Assembly: GCF_009176725.1 (NCBI RefSeq)
Contig: NZ_AP020337.1
Location: forward strand, 4,347,501-4,411,500
DNA: 64,000 nt
Direction: 5' to 3'
Source: Pseudomonas sp. KUIN-1
GTDB lineage: Bacteria; Pseudomonadota; Gammaproteobacteria; Pseudomonadales; Pseudomonadaceae
Shown here: positions 1 through 9,522 of the stretch, piece by piece
How the letters are laid out: each line of letters starts with the position of its first letter
How positions within the stretch are numbered: the first letter of the stretch is position 1
The notes under the pieces: generated by a model
The model's database searches: none
What the model saw: only the letters and a program-made list of their open reading frames with translations
Told to the model about the DNA's origin: nothing
Program-made: the position numbers and the translations under genes

Positions 1-1
1 C

Positions 2-1165
2 GCAAGCTCGACCGGCGCCGGCTTGTCCATCGCGATTCTGGCCCTGGCCGGCTTCGTGATCGTCACCACTGAATTTCTCATCATCGGTCTGTTGCCTTCG
101 ATGGCCCGTGATCTGGGAATCTCCATCTCTACTGCCGGTTTGCTGGTGACGCTGTTCGCCTTCACGGTGATGCTCTTTGGCCCACCGCTGACGGCCATGC
201 TTTCGCACCTGGACCGCAAGCGCACGTTCATCGTCATTCTGCTGATCTTTGCCGCCTCCAACGCACTGGCGGCGGTATCGAGCAATATCTGGGTGCTGGC
301 GCTGGCACGGTTCATTCCGGCACTGGCCTTGCCAGTGTTCTGGGGCACCGCCAGTGAAACGGCAAGCCTGCTGGCCGGACCGAAGCGCGCTGGCAAGGCC
401 GTTGCGCAGGTCTACCTCGGTATCTCGGCTGCCATGCTGTTCGGTATCCCGCTGGGTACGGTATTCGCCGATGCCGTGGGCTGGCGCGGGGCATTCTGGG
501 CTCTGACGTTGCTGTCAGCGTTGATGGCTTTGTTGCTGGCACTGTCGATGCCGCGTATCGAACCTACCGCAAAGGTCGGCCTCGCGGAGCAGGCAAAAAT
601 TCTTCGGGATCCGTTTTTCCTCGCCAACCTGCTGCTGTCCATCCTGCTGTTCACGGCCATGTTCGGCGCCTATACCTATCTGGCTGATACGCTGGAACGC
701 ATCGCGGGCATCGAATCGGCTCAAGTGGGTTGGTGGTTGATGGGCTTCGGCGCGGTAGGCCTGATCGGCAATGCCCTGGGTGGACGTTATGTGGACCGCA
801 GCCCGCTCGGCTCGACCATGGCGTTTGCGCTGCTGCTCGCACTGGGCATGACCGCAAGCGTACCCGCCGCAGGCTCCATGCCGCTGCTTGCCGTGGTACT
901 GGTGATTTGGGGCATTGCGCACACGGCGTTGTTTCCGATCTGCCAGATCAGGGTGATGAAAGCAGCGCCTCAGGCCCAGGCACTGGCCGGGACCCTGAAT
1001 GTCTCGGCAGCCAATGCCGGCATCGGTCTGGGATCGATCATCGGAGGCCTCACCATCGAGCACCTGGGCCTGGGTGCCGTAGGGTATGTCGCCGCTGTTG
1101 TTGCGCTGCTGTCCATCGGCGTTGCATGGATGACCAGCATGCAGAAAAACAGGGCACCGTTGTAA
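2..1165 (+). CDS. MFS efflux transporter (5' end outside window)
   Basis: This is an integral inner-membrane proton-driven transporter of the major facilitator superfamily, of the AraJ-like sugar/drug efflux type. Hydrophobic helices run through the whole product, and the loop after helix 2 carries the family motif as HLDRKR. The frame stays open to the window edge (residues ASSTGAG precede the TTG at 23), so the true start is probably upstream and the entry is partial. An imperfect GC-rich inverted repeat lies just after the stop (about 1192-1235). The substrate cannot be told from sequence. MFS membership is secure; the efflux direction is inferred from family resemblance. Confidence 0.85.
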   Translation, partial: ASSTGAGLSIAILALAGFVIVTTEFLIIGLLPSMARDLGISISTAGLLVTLFAFTVMLFGPPLTAMLSHLDRKRTFIVILLIFAASNALAAVSSNIWVLALARFIPALALPVFWGTASETASLLAGPKRAGKAVAQVYLGISAAMLFGIPLGTVFADAVGWRGAFWALTLLSALMALLLALSMPRIEPTAKVGLAEQAKILRDPFFLANLLLSILLFTAMFGAYTYLADTLERIAGIESAQVGWWLMGFGAVGLIGNALGGRYVDRSPLGSTMAFALLLALGMTASVPAAGSMPLLAVVLVIWGIAHTALFPICQIRVMKAAPQAQALAGTLNVSAANAGIGLGSIIGGLTIEHLGLGAVGYVAAVVALLSIGVAWMTSMQKNRAPL

Positions 1166-1464
1166 CCGCCTGACCGTCGCTTTACTGAATTCGCCGGGCA
1201 GTGTGTCTGCCAACAACCAGACGCCCTGCCCCGGTTATTCACGGTGTATTAGATTGTAAGTTTCGTCATATTTTTGAACGGGTTTTAGCACTGCTTATGT
1301 CATTTAATTGACTTCTAAACAGTGACCCTTCATTAATATGTGGTTATTTGACACCCCTCGGCAAAATACTCTTCCCTTGCCACTAGTGAACGCTCAAACT
1401 CCAGCCTTTCGGTCACGCGGCGTCGATTTCCGACCGATTCGAAAGTAATGTCCGGTAAGAATCT

Positions 1465-2541
1465 ATGAGCACCTATCACCGCCGAGGGATGGCATTCGCC
1501 AAGCGGATCTACGCCCCGAGATGCTTCGGTGTCAGCGTTGGCTTTGTGACGGTCGCTGTTTCTTTGTATTACGTGAACACAGCACACTGGGCGTGGTTGT
1601 TGGCACTGCTCTACAGTCTGGTATGGCCACATGTTGCTTATCAGCTCGCAAGAACGTCACGCGAGCCCTACCAGGCTGAATGGCGCAATCTGCTGTTCGA
1701 TTCGATGATGGGCGGTTTCTGGATTGGCGCGATGGGTTTCAGCGCCGTTCCCGGGGTCACGGTCCTCGCCATGATGGCCATGCATAACATGGCCGCCGCC
1801 GGGCCACGGCTGATGCTGCAAGGCCTGTGCATGCAGGCACTGGGCGTGCTGATTTCGCTGGCCGCGCTCGACCCTGTCGTCAATCTGCATGGCAACATGG
1901 CGCAGATCTACGCCTGCCTTCCGGTACTGGTGACCTACCCTATCTTCATTGGCTGGCTGAGCCATCAGGTCACGCTCAAGCTATGGGAACACCGCAACAT
2001 CCTGCGCAAGGTCAGCCGCACCGACAGCCTCACCGGCCTGCTCAATCATGGTGCGTGGAAGGACCTGCTTGATCTGGAGTACGCCAGTAGCCAGAACGCG
2101 TATCAGGAGTGCGTCATCGCGCTGATCGATATCGATCACTTCAAGGTCATCAACGACACTTATGGCCACCTGATGGGCGACACGGTGCTGCAGAGTATCA
2201 GCGAAGCACTGATCGAAAACCTGCGTGATTTCGACCTGATCGGGCGTTGTGGCGGCGATGAGTTCTGCGTCATTCTGCCCGACACCAGCTTGCTTCAGGC
2301 AAAGGAAATCCTCGAGCGCCTGCGTCTGGCGATAGATGAAATGACCTATACCCTGCATTGCGATCTCAAGGTCAGTCTCAGTATCGGTATTGCCGCCTAT
2401 TCTCCTGAAATGCCGGATGCCTCGTCGTGGCTGCATGAAGCAGACAAGGCGCTGTATCTGGCCAAAAGCACAGGCCGCAACCGCGTCGCCAGCCCTCAGG
2501 ATGCGCCGCCAGAACTCCAGTCGCTTGGCGCACAGGCCTGA
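1465..2541 (+). CDS. MASE2-GGDEF membrane diguanylate cyclase
   Basis: The 358-residue protein should make cyclic di-GMP from two GTP at the inner membrane. The N-terminal ~170 residues hold several hydrophobic helices resembling the MASE2 sensor of E. coli AdrA/DgcC. The GGDEF domain follows, with the intact active-site motif GGDEF at residues 263-267. An RDFD sequence at 254-257, five residues before it, matches the RxxD inhibitory I-site, so product feedback is expected. The start is preceded by a TAAGAA-type ribosome site. It stands alone, convergent with the next gene only 4 bp away. The signal sensed is unknown. Confidence 0.92.
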   Translation: MSTYHRRGMAFAKRIYAPRCFGVSVGFVTVAVSLYYVNTAHWAWLLALLYSLVWPHVAYQLARTSREPYQAEWRNLLFDSMMGGFWIGAMGFSAVPGVTVLAMMAMHNMAAAGPRLMLQGLCMQALGVLISLAALDPVVNLHGNMAQIYACLPVLVTYPIFIGWLSHQVTLKLWEHRNILRKVSRTDSLTGLLNHGAWKDLLDLEYASSQNAYQECVIALIDIDHFKVINDTYGHLMGDTVLQSISEALIENLRDFDLIGRCGGDEFCVILPDTSLLQAKEILERLRLAIDEMTYTLHCDLKVSLSIGIAAYSPEMPDASSWLHEADKALYLAKSTGRNRVASPQDAPPELQSLGAQA

Positions 2542-2545
2542 CCTG

Positions 2546-3415
2546 TCAACGCCTGTCCTTGAACAGCATGTCGAACAGGGATGAGAGACTCTTGACCCCC
2601 ATCGCTTTCAGGAACGTCTCGCGCATGTCGTTACGCAGGCTTTCCAGGGTTATTTCCTTGGGTTTGGTGGCTTTTTTTACGGATGGCGTTTCTCGAGAGT
2701 CTCCTTCGCCGGGAGTGTACGTTTCCTTGGACAGCGTCCTTATGTAGTCACTCTTCTGGCTTTTATAGGTAGTGAAATCTGCCCCCAGTTGCTCGTCTCT
2801 TTCCCCCGCCGTTGAAAACCGGTTGATGACTTTTTCCATGAACTCAAAATTATTGTGCCCTATGGAGCCGTAGTCCTTGTCAGTGATGAAGCGAACAAAC
2901 CCCTGGTCCAGCCGTGTTGTTTTTAGCCCATCGCTCTCGGTAATACGCTTGGCGGTGGCCGCGTGCGGCTCGGTAAAACTGTAGAAAACCTTGTGGCCTT
3001 CGAGGTCATATGTTTTGCCCTGGTTCTGGCGGCCCCATATTCTTCCATCATCTTTCTCTCTATATGAGGCCAGCCCAAAAGCCAGATCATCAACATAGCC
3101 CAGATCAGCTCCCTGAGCGCTTGCCCATTCATAAACATCACCCAGCAGCCTGCGATCATCCCGGGTTAAAAAAAACGCCTCGGGCATGGACATTCCACAT
3201 TCGGCTTTCCCGAGCATGGGCGCAGAACGACCAGAGTCCGCGACCCCAAATACCCTGTGTTTCAGGAGGGCCTGGCCGCTGATGGTCACCGCAGAGTCTG
3301 GAGAGGTTGATCGAAGGGGGGGATTGGCAATTGAGGATATGGTCTTTGCTGCTCTTTTATCATCAAGTTGTTGCGCGGCTATCAGTGCATCTGCTCCGGA
3401 ACTTATGACTCGCAT
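2546..3415 (-). CDS. Conserved hypothetical protein, Pseudomonas type
   Basis: A 289-residue soluble protein with no signal peptide or membrane helix. I chose the ATG at 3415 (MRVISSG...) because AGGAG lies 8 bases before it; an upstream ATG at 3469 lacks such a site. Near residues 45-55 it has a 'DSAVTISGQALL' stretch that resembles a segment seen in many uncharacterised Pseudomonas proteins. The C-terminal ~60 residues are rich in Lys/Thr and end in a short hydrophobic tail (SLSSLFDMLF). No catalytic motif is visible. No hrp box was found upstream, so it is not called a type III effector. Confidence 0.6.
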   Translation of the reverse strand: MRVISSGADALIAAQQLDDKRAAKTISSIANPPLRSTSPDSAVTISGQALLKHRVFGVADSGRSAPMLGKAECGMSMPEAFFLTRDDRRLLGDVYEWASAQGADLGYVDDLAFGLASYREKDDGRIWGRQNQGKTYDLEGHKVFYSFTEPHAATAKRITESDGLKTTRLDQGFVRFITDKDYGSIGHNNFEFMEKVINRFSTAGERDEQLGADFTTYKSQKSDYIRTLSKETYTPGEGDSRETPSVKKATKPKEITLESLRNDMRETFLKAMGVKSLSSLFDMLFKDRR

Positions 3416-3469
3416 GACGTTGGCTCCTGCCCCGAAAGATCCCTGACGGTTATCGCCAGGGATTAACAA

Positions 3470-3904
3470 TCAGTACGTTAAATGAAAGGTGACTGTTTCT
3501 GGCCCGGCAGGCTTGCTTTGCCAAGGTCCACTTTCAGCGCTGTGCCTGATCATGACGTCGGAGGCATAGCTAAAACCAAGACTGTTGAATCTCTCAGTAC
3601 TGCCAGGCACGCCTGGCGTTATAGAGATACAATCAGAATCATGTACACCGCCTCTCCTGAAACAAAGATTTGCGCGTTCGTTCACGCTTTCCGGAAAGGT
3701 AGTCGCGGTCCAGGAAATCTTTTGCAACCGAGAGTTGTTAGCCGCGCCGCGGGGGTAATCAGCCAATCTCAACTGGTGTCGGGAAAACGCACTGTGAGCA
3801 GGCCCATTGATAAACGTCGGGGTTCTGGTAGTCGTCACCGAATAGTCGGCCGCCTGGCTGGCAGCCGACACTAACAAGAAAACCAAAGGTGTTATTTTTT
3901 TCAT
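3470..3904 (-). CDS. Small secreted hypothetical protein
   Basis: A 144-residue protein with a clear Sec signal peptide (MKKITPLVFLLVSAASQAA, cleavage near residue 19), so it is probably periplasmic. The mature part is beta-rich in character and contains two cysteines about 14 residues apart (LCFRRGG...DSDCIS) that could form a disulphide. The ATG at 3902-3904 is preceded by a short AGG-type site. It is upstream of, and in the same direction as, the 2546-3415 gene, with a 54-bp gap, so the two may be co-transcribed. I do not recognise the family. Confidence 0.65.
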   Translation of the reverse strand: MKKITPLVFLLVSAASQAADYSVTTTRTPTFINGPAHSAFSRHQLRLADYPRGAANNSRLQKISWTATTFPESVNERANLCFRRGGVHDSDCISITPGVPGSTERFNSLGFSYASDVMIRHSAESGPWQSKPAGPETVTFHLTY

Positions 3905-4107
3905 AGGTGTTACTCCAATATTTATAAATAAAATTCATCGGCCGTGCAAAAGCCCCAGGCTTGAAACGTCTGCACGAGCTGCTATTTCGTATCATTCGCC
4001 GGACGCGCTGACGCGCACTGAGCTTGAACGTGTTTTGTTAGAAAAAACCTGAACCGCTTGTAAAACCCTATCAGCCGAGAGGATCAACACCCGCTTCCAA
4101 CACCTGC

Positions 4108-4839
4108 TTAGCCACACGCTTGATCAATGGAAAGTTCAAACGAGGACAGGTTATTCAACAGCCACTCAGGCGTATGCATCTCAAGCAATGTACCGATGGG
4201 CTGCTCCATCATCAGTGCTCCATAGAGGGCTTCCTCATTATCGAGGTGCGCTTGCTGGACAGCGCGATAGTTGAGCGGATAGATGCTCTTCTCAATGGGC
4301 AGTAATCGGTCGAAGTGTTCGAGCAGACCATGGAAGACGATTCGCCGCTCGACGGTGTTGCGCGTGGTGGCAATGAGTTTGACGAAGTACTCACTGTCCT
4401 GAGCCCGCAGCGCTTCGCTGGCGGTATAACGCTCGACCAGCGTGTGCGTTGAGGGGTCATCGAACACGATGCAGCACAGGTCTTCGCGCACCAGGCCTTT
4501 GAACGGGTTCTCGACTTCTGGCCGACGGCCGTGCAGGCCCAGTGCGAATTGTACGGCGCGCTCGGCCAGCCATTGACGCTTGCGGCCCTCAAGCCGGGCA
4601 ATGTCTTCGAGCAAGGGTGACTGACGCCCATGCGAACGAAGCTGCCGACAGAGTTTGGCAAACAGGCCAACGGGGCCGGACAGCTTTGCCTGTTGCTCGG
4701 CCAGTTGCGCCACCGAAAGCGCGGACTGCCGGGTTGCCAGATGATGGAAGTTTGTTGTCATATTAAAACCGGGCCGCTGCGGATCCAGCCGCAACGACAC
4801 GTCGGCACCTGACTCGCCCCGAACAAAACAAACAGTCAT
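4108..4839 (-). CDS. Hypothetical protein, unknown function
   Basis: A 243-residue soluble protein without signal peptide or membrane helices. The ATG at 4839 is well supported by AAGGAA seven bases upstream. The middle is charged and Arg/Leu-rich; the product has no motif I can name. An internal Met at residue 27 (MTTNFHHLA) is an alternative start. A GGAACC sequence overlaps the ribosome site but no CCAC half-site follows at the right distance, so it is not an hrp box. It stands alone between a secreted-protein gene and a small LuxR-type gene. Confidence 0.55.
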   Translation of the reverse strand: MTVCFVRGESGADVSLRLDPQRPGFNMTTNFHHLATRQSALSVAQLAEQQAKLSGPVGLFAKLCRQLRSHGRQSPLLEDIARLEGRKRQWLAERAVQFALGLHGRRPEVENPFKGLVREDLCCIVFDDPSTHTLVERYTASEALRAQDSEYFVKLIATTRNTVERRIVFHGLLEHFDRLLPIEKSIYPLNYRAVQQAHLDNEEALYGALMMEQPIGTLLEMHTPEWLLNNLSSFELSIDQACG

Positions 4840-5021
4840 GAGTGGTTCCTTTTTTATTGTTTACAGTTCGTCGTGCGAGCAGGCTTCGGATATTCCTTTC
4901 TGCAGCCAGCCAGGAAGCAGTGCCTGATGGGCGTCACAGCGCAGCACGGTATTATTGATGGCACTGCCAAACGTCAGCAGTGCTCATTGCATTAACAAGT
5001 TACAGGTTGCGACAAGACACA

Positions 5022-5270
5022 TTATGTATGTGCTGGCTCGCTGCGCAACCCGACAGATGTAGGGGGTCGGGTAATGTTTCCCGGAAGCAATAGAGATACG
5101 CACCTGGCCATGAGCTCGGCACGCGTCCTTACCTGGTTCTTTCTCAGCAGCGAAGAGACGTGATCGCGAACTGTGTAGTCACTGATACTGAGTTGCCTGG
5201 CAATTTCCTTGTTCGTACATCCCTGCAACAACAGGCCAAGAACCTCCTGCTCTCTCATTGTCACCCACAT
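5022..5270 (-). CDS. Small LuxR-type (GerE) DNA-binding protein
   Basis: An 82-residue protein that is essentially only a LuxR/GerE helix-turn-helix (MREQEVLGLLLQG..NKEIARQLSISDYTVRDHV). It lacks the receiver or autoinducer domain that normally precedes this fold, so it resembles the stand-alone HTH regulators of the GerE type. The start at 5270 (MWVTMREQ) is chosen because AAGGGGA lies six bases upstream; an ATG at 5291 is less well placed. The neighbouring gene at 4108-4839 points the same way, 182 bp downstream. Its target genes are unknown. Confidence 0.75.
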   Translation of the reverse strand: MWVTMREQEVLGLLLQGCTNKEIARQLSISDYTVRDHVSSLLRKNQVRTRAELMARCVSLLLPGNITRPPTSVGLRSEPAHT

Positions 5271-5749
5271 GATACTTCCCCTTGCCAGCATTTTGCCAAA
5301 CAGGCAAATTTGTAGGATGTTTCTTACATTCGTCTTCCATGACCCAAACAGTAAGTCGGCACAGAAATCATTTTATTTAATCTTGTTTTGCATTAAAACG
5401 ACACACCACTCAAAGTCTCGCAACAAAACCGAAGACTGTAAGAAGAATCGCCGATAATTAAATATCGAGGAAAACTCCTACAACAAACTCGGAATAGTTA
5501 CACCTATCTATTTACAGACGTCATAAGGGATTCACCTGACGAAACATTTCGCGCAGGCACGAGCCAAGAGCACATTAGATAAACAACGTAAACAATATGG
5601 AGAGGCGAAAGATAGACTTGAGGAAACGGAATTACAATCACTTGTTACAAATGAACGCGTCTGCCAGCAGGAACTTTCCGGCCATGTTCGAGCTGCCACT
5701 CACCCCACAACAGAGGTGAGCAGCGGGCGTTGCGCCACACGGCCCGGAG
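5271..5749. other. Gene-free stretch, AT-richer than surroundings
   Basis: About 480 bp with no well-supported gene. The left part should carry the promoter of the LuxR-type gene. From 5536 on the plus strand there is an open, coding-like frame (LTKHFAQARAKSTLDKQ...) that begins at a CTG behind AAGGG and runs into the antisense of the next gene; it has no ATG/GTG/TTG and is treated as a fossil or doubtful peptide. Confidence 0.5.
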
Positions 5750-7066
5750 TTATCCGGCGTTACCGCTTGCCAGGTCATCCACCACCACGCCCCGGCGCAG
5801 GCCGAATACCGCTGCGGTAACCAGGCCCGTGGCGCCCATGATCAGGCTATAGAACACGCACACCCAGATATTCCAGGGCATCAGGGTAATCAGCATCAAT
5901 GGCGTGGTGCTGGCCCAGAAGGCGTAGGCGATGTTGTAAGTGAACGAGATGCCTGACACTCGGATGTTCGCCGGGAACAGGCCGACCATCACCGATGGCA
6001 CCACACCGACAATCCCGCACGCCAGCCCGGCAATCGCATAGGCGATGCCCAGTGGCATCCATTGCTCGATGAGGCTGGTGTAAAGCACGCCGATGCCTAT
6101 CGGCATCAGCAGGCTGTAGAACATGATGCCGCGCCAGGCGCCGATGCGGTCGACCAGCATGCCTGCCAGCACACAACCTATATTGAGAAACACGATGCCG
6201 ACGGCGCTCAGGGCAAAGGTGTCGCTGGCGCTGATACCAAAGCGCTGCTGCATGACCGTCGGGGTAATCACCACCAGTACCACCACGGCGGAGGTCAGCA
6301 CAAAGGTCAGCAACGCAGCAGGCAGCAAGGATTGGCGGTGATCACGCAGAACCTGGCCAAGTGGCAGCGCCGGCAGATGTTCACGCTGGGCATGCATGGC
6401 GATGAACACAGGGGTTTCGTTCAGCCAGCGGCGTAGCCAGACCCCCACCACGCCGAATACGCCACCGAGCAGGAACGGAATACGCCATGCCCACTCAAGG
6501 ATCTGGTCAGGGCTGAAGACTCGCGCCAGCCATGTCGCGGTCAGTGCGCCAAGCAGGTATCCGAACGTCAGGCCGGCTTGCAGTACGCCCAGTGCATAGC
6601 CGCGATGCCCCTTGGGCGCGTGTTCTGCCACGAATACCCAGGCACTTGGCACTTCACCGCCCACGGCGGCTCCTTGCAGGATGCGCAGCGCCAGCAGCAC
6701 CAGCGGCGCCCAGTAACCGATCTGTGCGTAGGTGGGCATCACGCCGATCAGCAGACAAGGCAGCGCCATCATCAGAATGCTCAGGCTGAACACCCGCTTG
6801 CGGCCCAGCCGGTCGGCGAAGTGCGCCATGAGTATCCCGCCCAGCGGGCGTGCCAGATAGCCGGTCACGAAGATCCCGAAACTTTGCAGCAGACGCAGCC
6901 ATTCAGGCATGTCCGGGGGAAAGAACAACTGGCTGAGGGTCAGCGCAAAGAACACGAAAATGATGAAGTCGTAGATTTCCAGTGCCCCACCCAGCGCCGC
7001 AAGGCTCAGGGTCTTGTAGTCGGCTTTGCTGAAGGGCTGGGAGTGGGAACGTACGATGTCCGTCAT
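5750..7066 (-). CDS. MHS-family MFS proton symporter
   Basis: A 438-residue inner-membrane transporter of the metabolite:H+ symporter branch of MFS (citrate, alpha-ketoglutarate, shikimate, proline/betaine relatives). The N-terminal helix motif GGALEIYDFIIFVFFAL is typical of this branch, and the loop after helix 2 reads HFADRLGRKR. The ATG at 7066 (MTDIVRSH) fits the family's usual short cytoplasmic N-terminus; a longer frame upstream to 7165 lacks support. The gene stands alone with a REP-like repeat upstream. The substrate cannot be assigned from sequence, but an organic acid or compatible solute is most likely. Confidence 0.88.
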   Translation of the reverse strand: MTDIVRSHSQPFSKADYKTLSLAALGGALEIYDFIIFVFFALTLSQLFFPPDMPEWLRLLQSFGIFVTGYLARPLGGILMAHFADRLGRKRVFSLSILMMALPCLLIGVMPTYAQIGYWAPLVLLALRILQGAAVGGEVPSAWVFVAEHAPKGHRGYALGVLQAGLTFGYLLGALTATWLARVFSPDQILEWAWRIPFLLGGVFGVVGVWLRRWLNETPVFIAMHAQREHLPALPLGQVLRDHRQSLLPAALLTFVLTSAVVVLVVITPTVMQQRFGISASDTFALSAVGIVFLNIGCVLAGMLVDRIGAWRGIMFYSLLMPIGIGVLYTSLIEQWMPLGIAYAIAGLACGIVGVVPSVMVGLFPANIRVSGISFTYNIAYAFWASTTPLMLITLMPWNIWVCVFYSLIMGATGLVTAAVFGLRRGVVVDDLASGNAG

Positions 7067-7169
7067 GAGGCATCCGAAACATGGCTTGAAAGAGCGCCTG
7101 GCGCTCACAGGGCGCGAAGAATAGCAAAGCTTGCGGGCGCACTGATACCGAGCTGACGCCTGCAACGGG

Positions 7170-7330
7170 AACGATCATCTCAACTATCGTGCCACGCTCT
7201 GCGTCGCATGCCGTTCCGGTTGACCAGATCAGACGCTCCGCGTCCTCTTGACGACGCGGAGCGTCGAGACCTGCATTCCCCCGCTGGAGCGGGCGGAACG
7301 ATGATCTCGACTGTCGTGCCAATACTCCGC
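7170..7330. repeat. REP-like palindromic element (copy 1)
   Basis: This intergenic stretch holds several short palindromes (for example GACGCTCCGCGTC and CGACGCGGAGCGTC) between an 'ATCGTGCC' start and a 'GGAACGATG' end. The same plan recurs at 26004-26124/27577-27592 and 27621-28045. It looks like a REP doublet, with imperfect inverted ends. It separates two minus-strand genes and could act as a transcript-stabilising or weak terminating structure. Confidence 0.6.
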
Positions 7331-7347
7331 GCACTAAAGCCCTTCCG

Positions 7348-9522
7348 CTAAAAGTTGACAGTGGCCGACAATCTCGCCGTTCTGGGCGCGCCCATGAACA
7401 GGTAGTCGTCACCCAGATACTCCCCGGCATCACGCCAGTAGCGTTTGTCGAACAGGTTGTCGACGGTCAGGCGCAGTACCGTGTCGTAACCGCTGATTCG
7501 GGTGCTGTAACGGCTGCCGATATTGAACAGTGCGTAGTCATTGACCTGCACGGTGCCTTCACGGTCAGCGTACTTGCTGGCGCTGTACTGCACGCCTCCG
7601 AGCAACGCGAGCCCGGGCACCGGCAGGCTGTAGTCGGCTTGCAAGGTGCCACGGTATCTGGGCACATTGAGGGCCTGATGATCATCGTAGGCCTCGGTGC
7701 CGCTGTCTTCAACGCGCGCCCGGATGGCCGCCGCACTGGCGGATATCTGCAGGCGGTCAGTCACCCAGCCACTCGCCCCCAGTTCAAGACCGGTGTTTTT
7801 CTGCTCGCCTTGCTGCACATAGGTAAACGTACCGTCATCGTTGGGCCTGGAGTACTGGTACGCCTGGCGGGCCTGAAACACCGCGGCGGTCAGGCTCATG
7901 CGCTGCCAGTCATACTTGATGCCTGCTTCGAGCTGTCGGGAGACGGTCGGCGCCAGAATTTCACTGGCATTGGTGGTGAACCACGCTGCCGTCCCGCCCA
8001 GCGACAGGCCCTTGCTGTAGCTGGTGTAGAGCGAAACATTGTCCACCGGCTTGTAGATCAGCGCCGCCTGGGGCAGAAACACATAGCGCTCGGTGTGTCG
8101 CGCATCGCTGCCGTCCTCGTTGAACGCCTGCTCGTCGAGCCGCACCCCGCGTCCGCCCAGCACGGTTTGCCAGTGCTCGTTGAAGCTGATCCGGTCAGTG
8201 GCAAACAGCCCGTACTGGCGGCTGTCCAGGCGGCGCTCGGTATGTGGCAGCGCCAGGGTCGAGGGGGCCACCTGCTCAGGCGCCTCATGGATAGTGCCCG
8301 AGCCGACGAATTCGTTGAAGGTCCCGCGCGTATCAACCGTACGGCGGTAGGCACTGCTGCCGAAGGTCAGCTCGTGCCCAAGCGATCCGGTAGTGAAGGT
8401 GCCGGACATGGCCGCTTCGACTTCGTCATTGCGACGCGTGTCGTCCGGGCTGCGGAAATCATAGATGTCATAACCCCCTTCGGCACTGAAGTGGTTGGGC
8501 ACCGCCTGCCCTGCGCAGCTGGCCGAACCGTAGCAACCCCACGCAAAGGCACTGTAGTCATCAATGACCACGCGACTGCGCGACGCACTGAGGCTGCCCT
8601 TCCAGTTGTCATTGAAGCGGTATTCGAAACGTCCGTTGATGTTCAGCGAGTCGATACCGACCGGATTGGACCAGTTCTGGTAACCCAGCAATTTGCCCGG
8701 CGAGGCATCGTGAGGCAGCGTGGTGCCGCCCAGAAGCTGATAACCGGGCACCGAGCGCTGCTCTTTGCTCTGGTACTCGACATCGAGTTGCAACAGGGCG
8801 CGCTCACTGATGTTCCAATCGAACGCCAGCGAGGCAAAATCGCGCTGGCCATCGGCGTGTTCGACATACGAACGAATGTCTTCATGGGCAAGGTTGGCGC
8901 GCAGGCCGAATTGCTGTTCACTGCCGAACCAGCCACCGACGTCGGTCGCGATGTAGCGCTCGCCGTGTTCGTTGGTAGAGACTGTGACCGACCGGACGTC
9001 CTGCGCCCGCTTGGTCTGATAGTTGATAACGCCACCGGGCTCGGCCACGCCGCTCTGCAGGCCGGAAAGCCCCTTGAGCAACTCGACCTGCTGCTTGTTT
9101 TCCAGCGCGACGTTCTGCTCGCCGGCAATGCTGCGACCGTTGATGCGATAACTGTTGGCGGCGTTCAACGAAAACCCGCGCATCACAAAGTTTTCGTAAT
9201 AGCCCACCGGGGCATAGCCGTCGCCGACCGACGCGTCGTTGCGCAGCACTTCACTCAGCAACTTTGCCTGCCGGTCCTTGATCAACGCAGCGTTGAACAC
9301 CGACACCGAGGCGGGCGTATCCAGCAGTGAAGCCTGATCGAATCCGAACATCGACGCCCGCTCGGCTTTATAGTCGCCGGTGCTTTCCGGCTCGCTGAAC
9401 CCAGTGACATTGACCGCATCCAGGCTGAGCACCTCTGCGGCCAGCAACGGCGAGGCAACGACCATGCCCAACGGCAACAATCGCCAGGCGTGGCGCATGG
9501 CAGGTCGGTAAGGCGTTCTCAT
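7348..9522 (-). CDS. TonB-dependent siderophore receptor
   Basis: A 724-residue outer-membrane receptor for ferric siderophore uptake. A signal peptide ends near residue 29 (VVASPLLAAEV), followed by a TonB-box-like LDAVNVTG, a plug domain (about 60-165, with GYYENFVMRGF and PGGVINY signatures), and a 22-strand barrel ending in ATVNF, the usual aromatic C-terminus. There is no extra N-terminal STN signalling domain, so it should not drive a sigma/anti-sigma cascade. GGAG eight bases before the ATG at 9522 supports the start. No clear Fur box was found upstream, although iron control is usual for the family. Confidence 0.92.
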   Translation of the reverse strand: MRTPYRPAMRHAWRLLPLGMVVASPLLAAEVLSLDAVNVTGFSEPESTGDYKAERASMFGFDQASLLDTPASVSVFNAALIKDRQAKLLSEVLRNDASVGDGYAPVGYYENFVMRGFSLNAANSYRINGRSIAGEQNVALENKQQVELLKGLSGLQSGVAEPGGVINYQTKRAQDVRSVTVSTNEHGERYIATDVGGWFGSEQQFGLRANLAHEDIRSYVEHADGQRDFASLAFDWNISERALLQLDVEYQSKEQRSVPGYQLLGGTTLPHDASPGKLLGYQNWSNPVGIDSLNINGRFEYRFNDNWKGSLSASRSRVVIDDYSAFAWGCYGSASCAGQAVPNHFSAEGGYDIYDFRSPDDTRRNDEVEAAMSGTFTTGSLGHELTFGSSAYRRTVDTRGTFNEFVGSGTIHEAPEQVAPSTLALPHTERRLDSRQYGLFATDRISFNEHWQTVLGGRGVRLDEQAFNEDGSDARHTERYVFLPQAALIYKPVDNVSLYTSYSKGLSLGGTAAWFTTNASEILAPTVSRQLEAGIKYDWQRMSLTAAVFQARQAYQYSRPNDDGTFTYVQQGEQKNTGLELGASGWVTDRLQISASAAAIRARVEDSGTEAYDDHQALNVPRYRGTLQADYSLPVPGLALLGGVQYSASKYADREGTVQVNDYALFNIGSRYSTRISGYDTVLRLTVDNLFDKRYWRDAGEYLGDDYLFMGAPRTARLSATVNF

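Noticed and set aside
4840..4860. Possible hrp box (GGAACC) before the 4108-4839 gene
   Set aside because: The GGAACC overlaps the ribosome site and no CCACNNA half lies 15-16 bases on.
7639..9330. 563-residue open frame on the plus strand
   Set aside because: It is fully antisense to the TonB-dependent receptor, whose motifs are clear; long antisense frames are common in GC-rich DNA.
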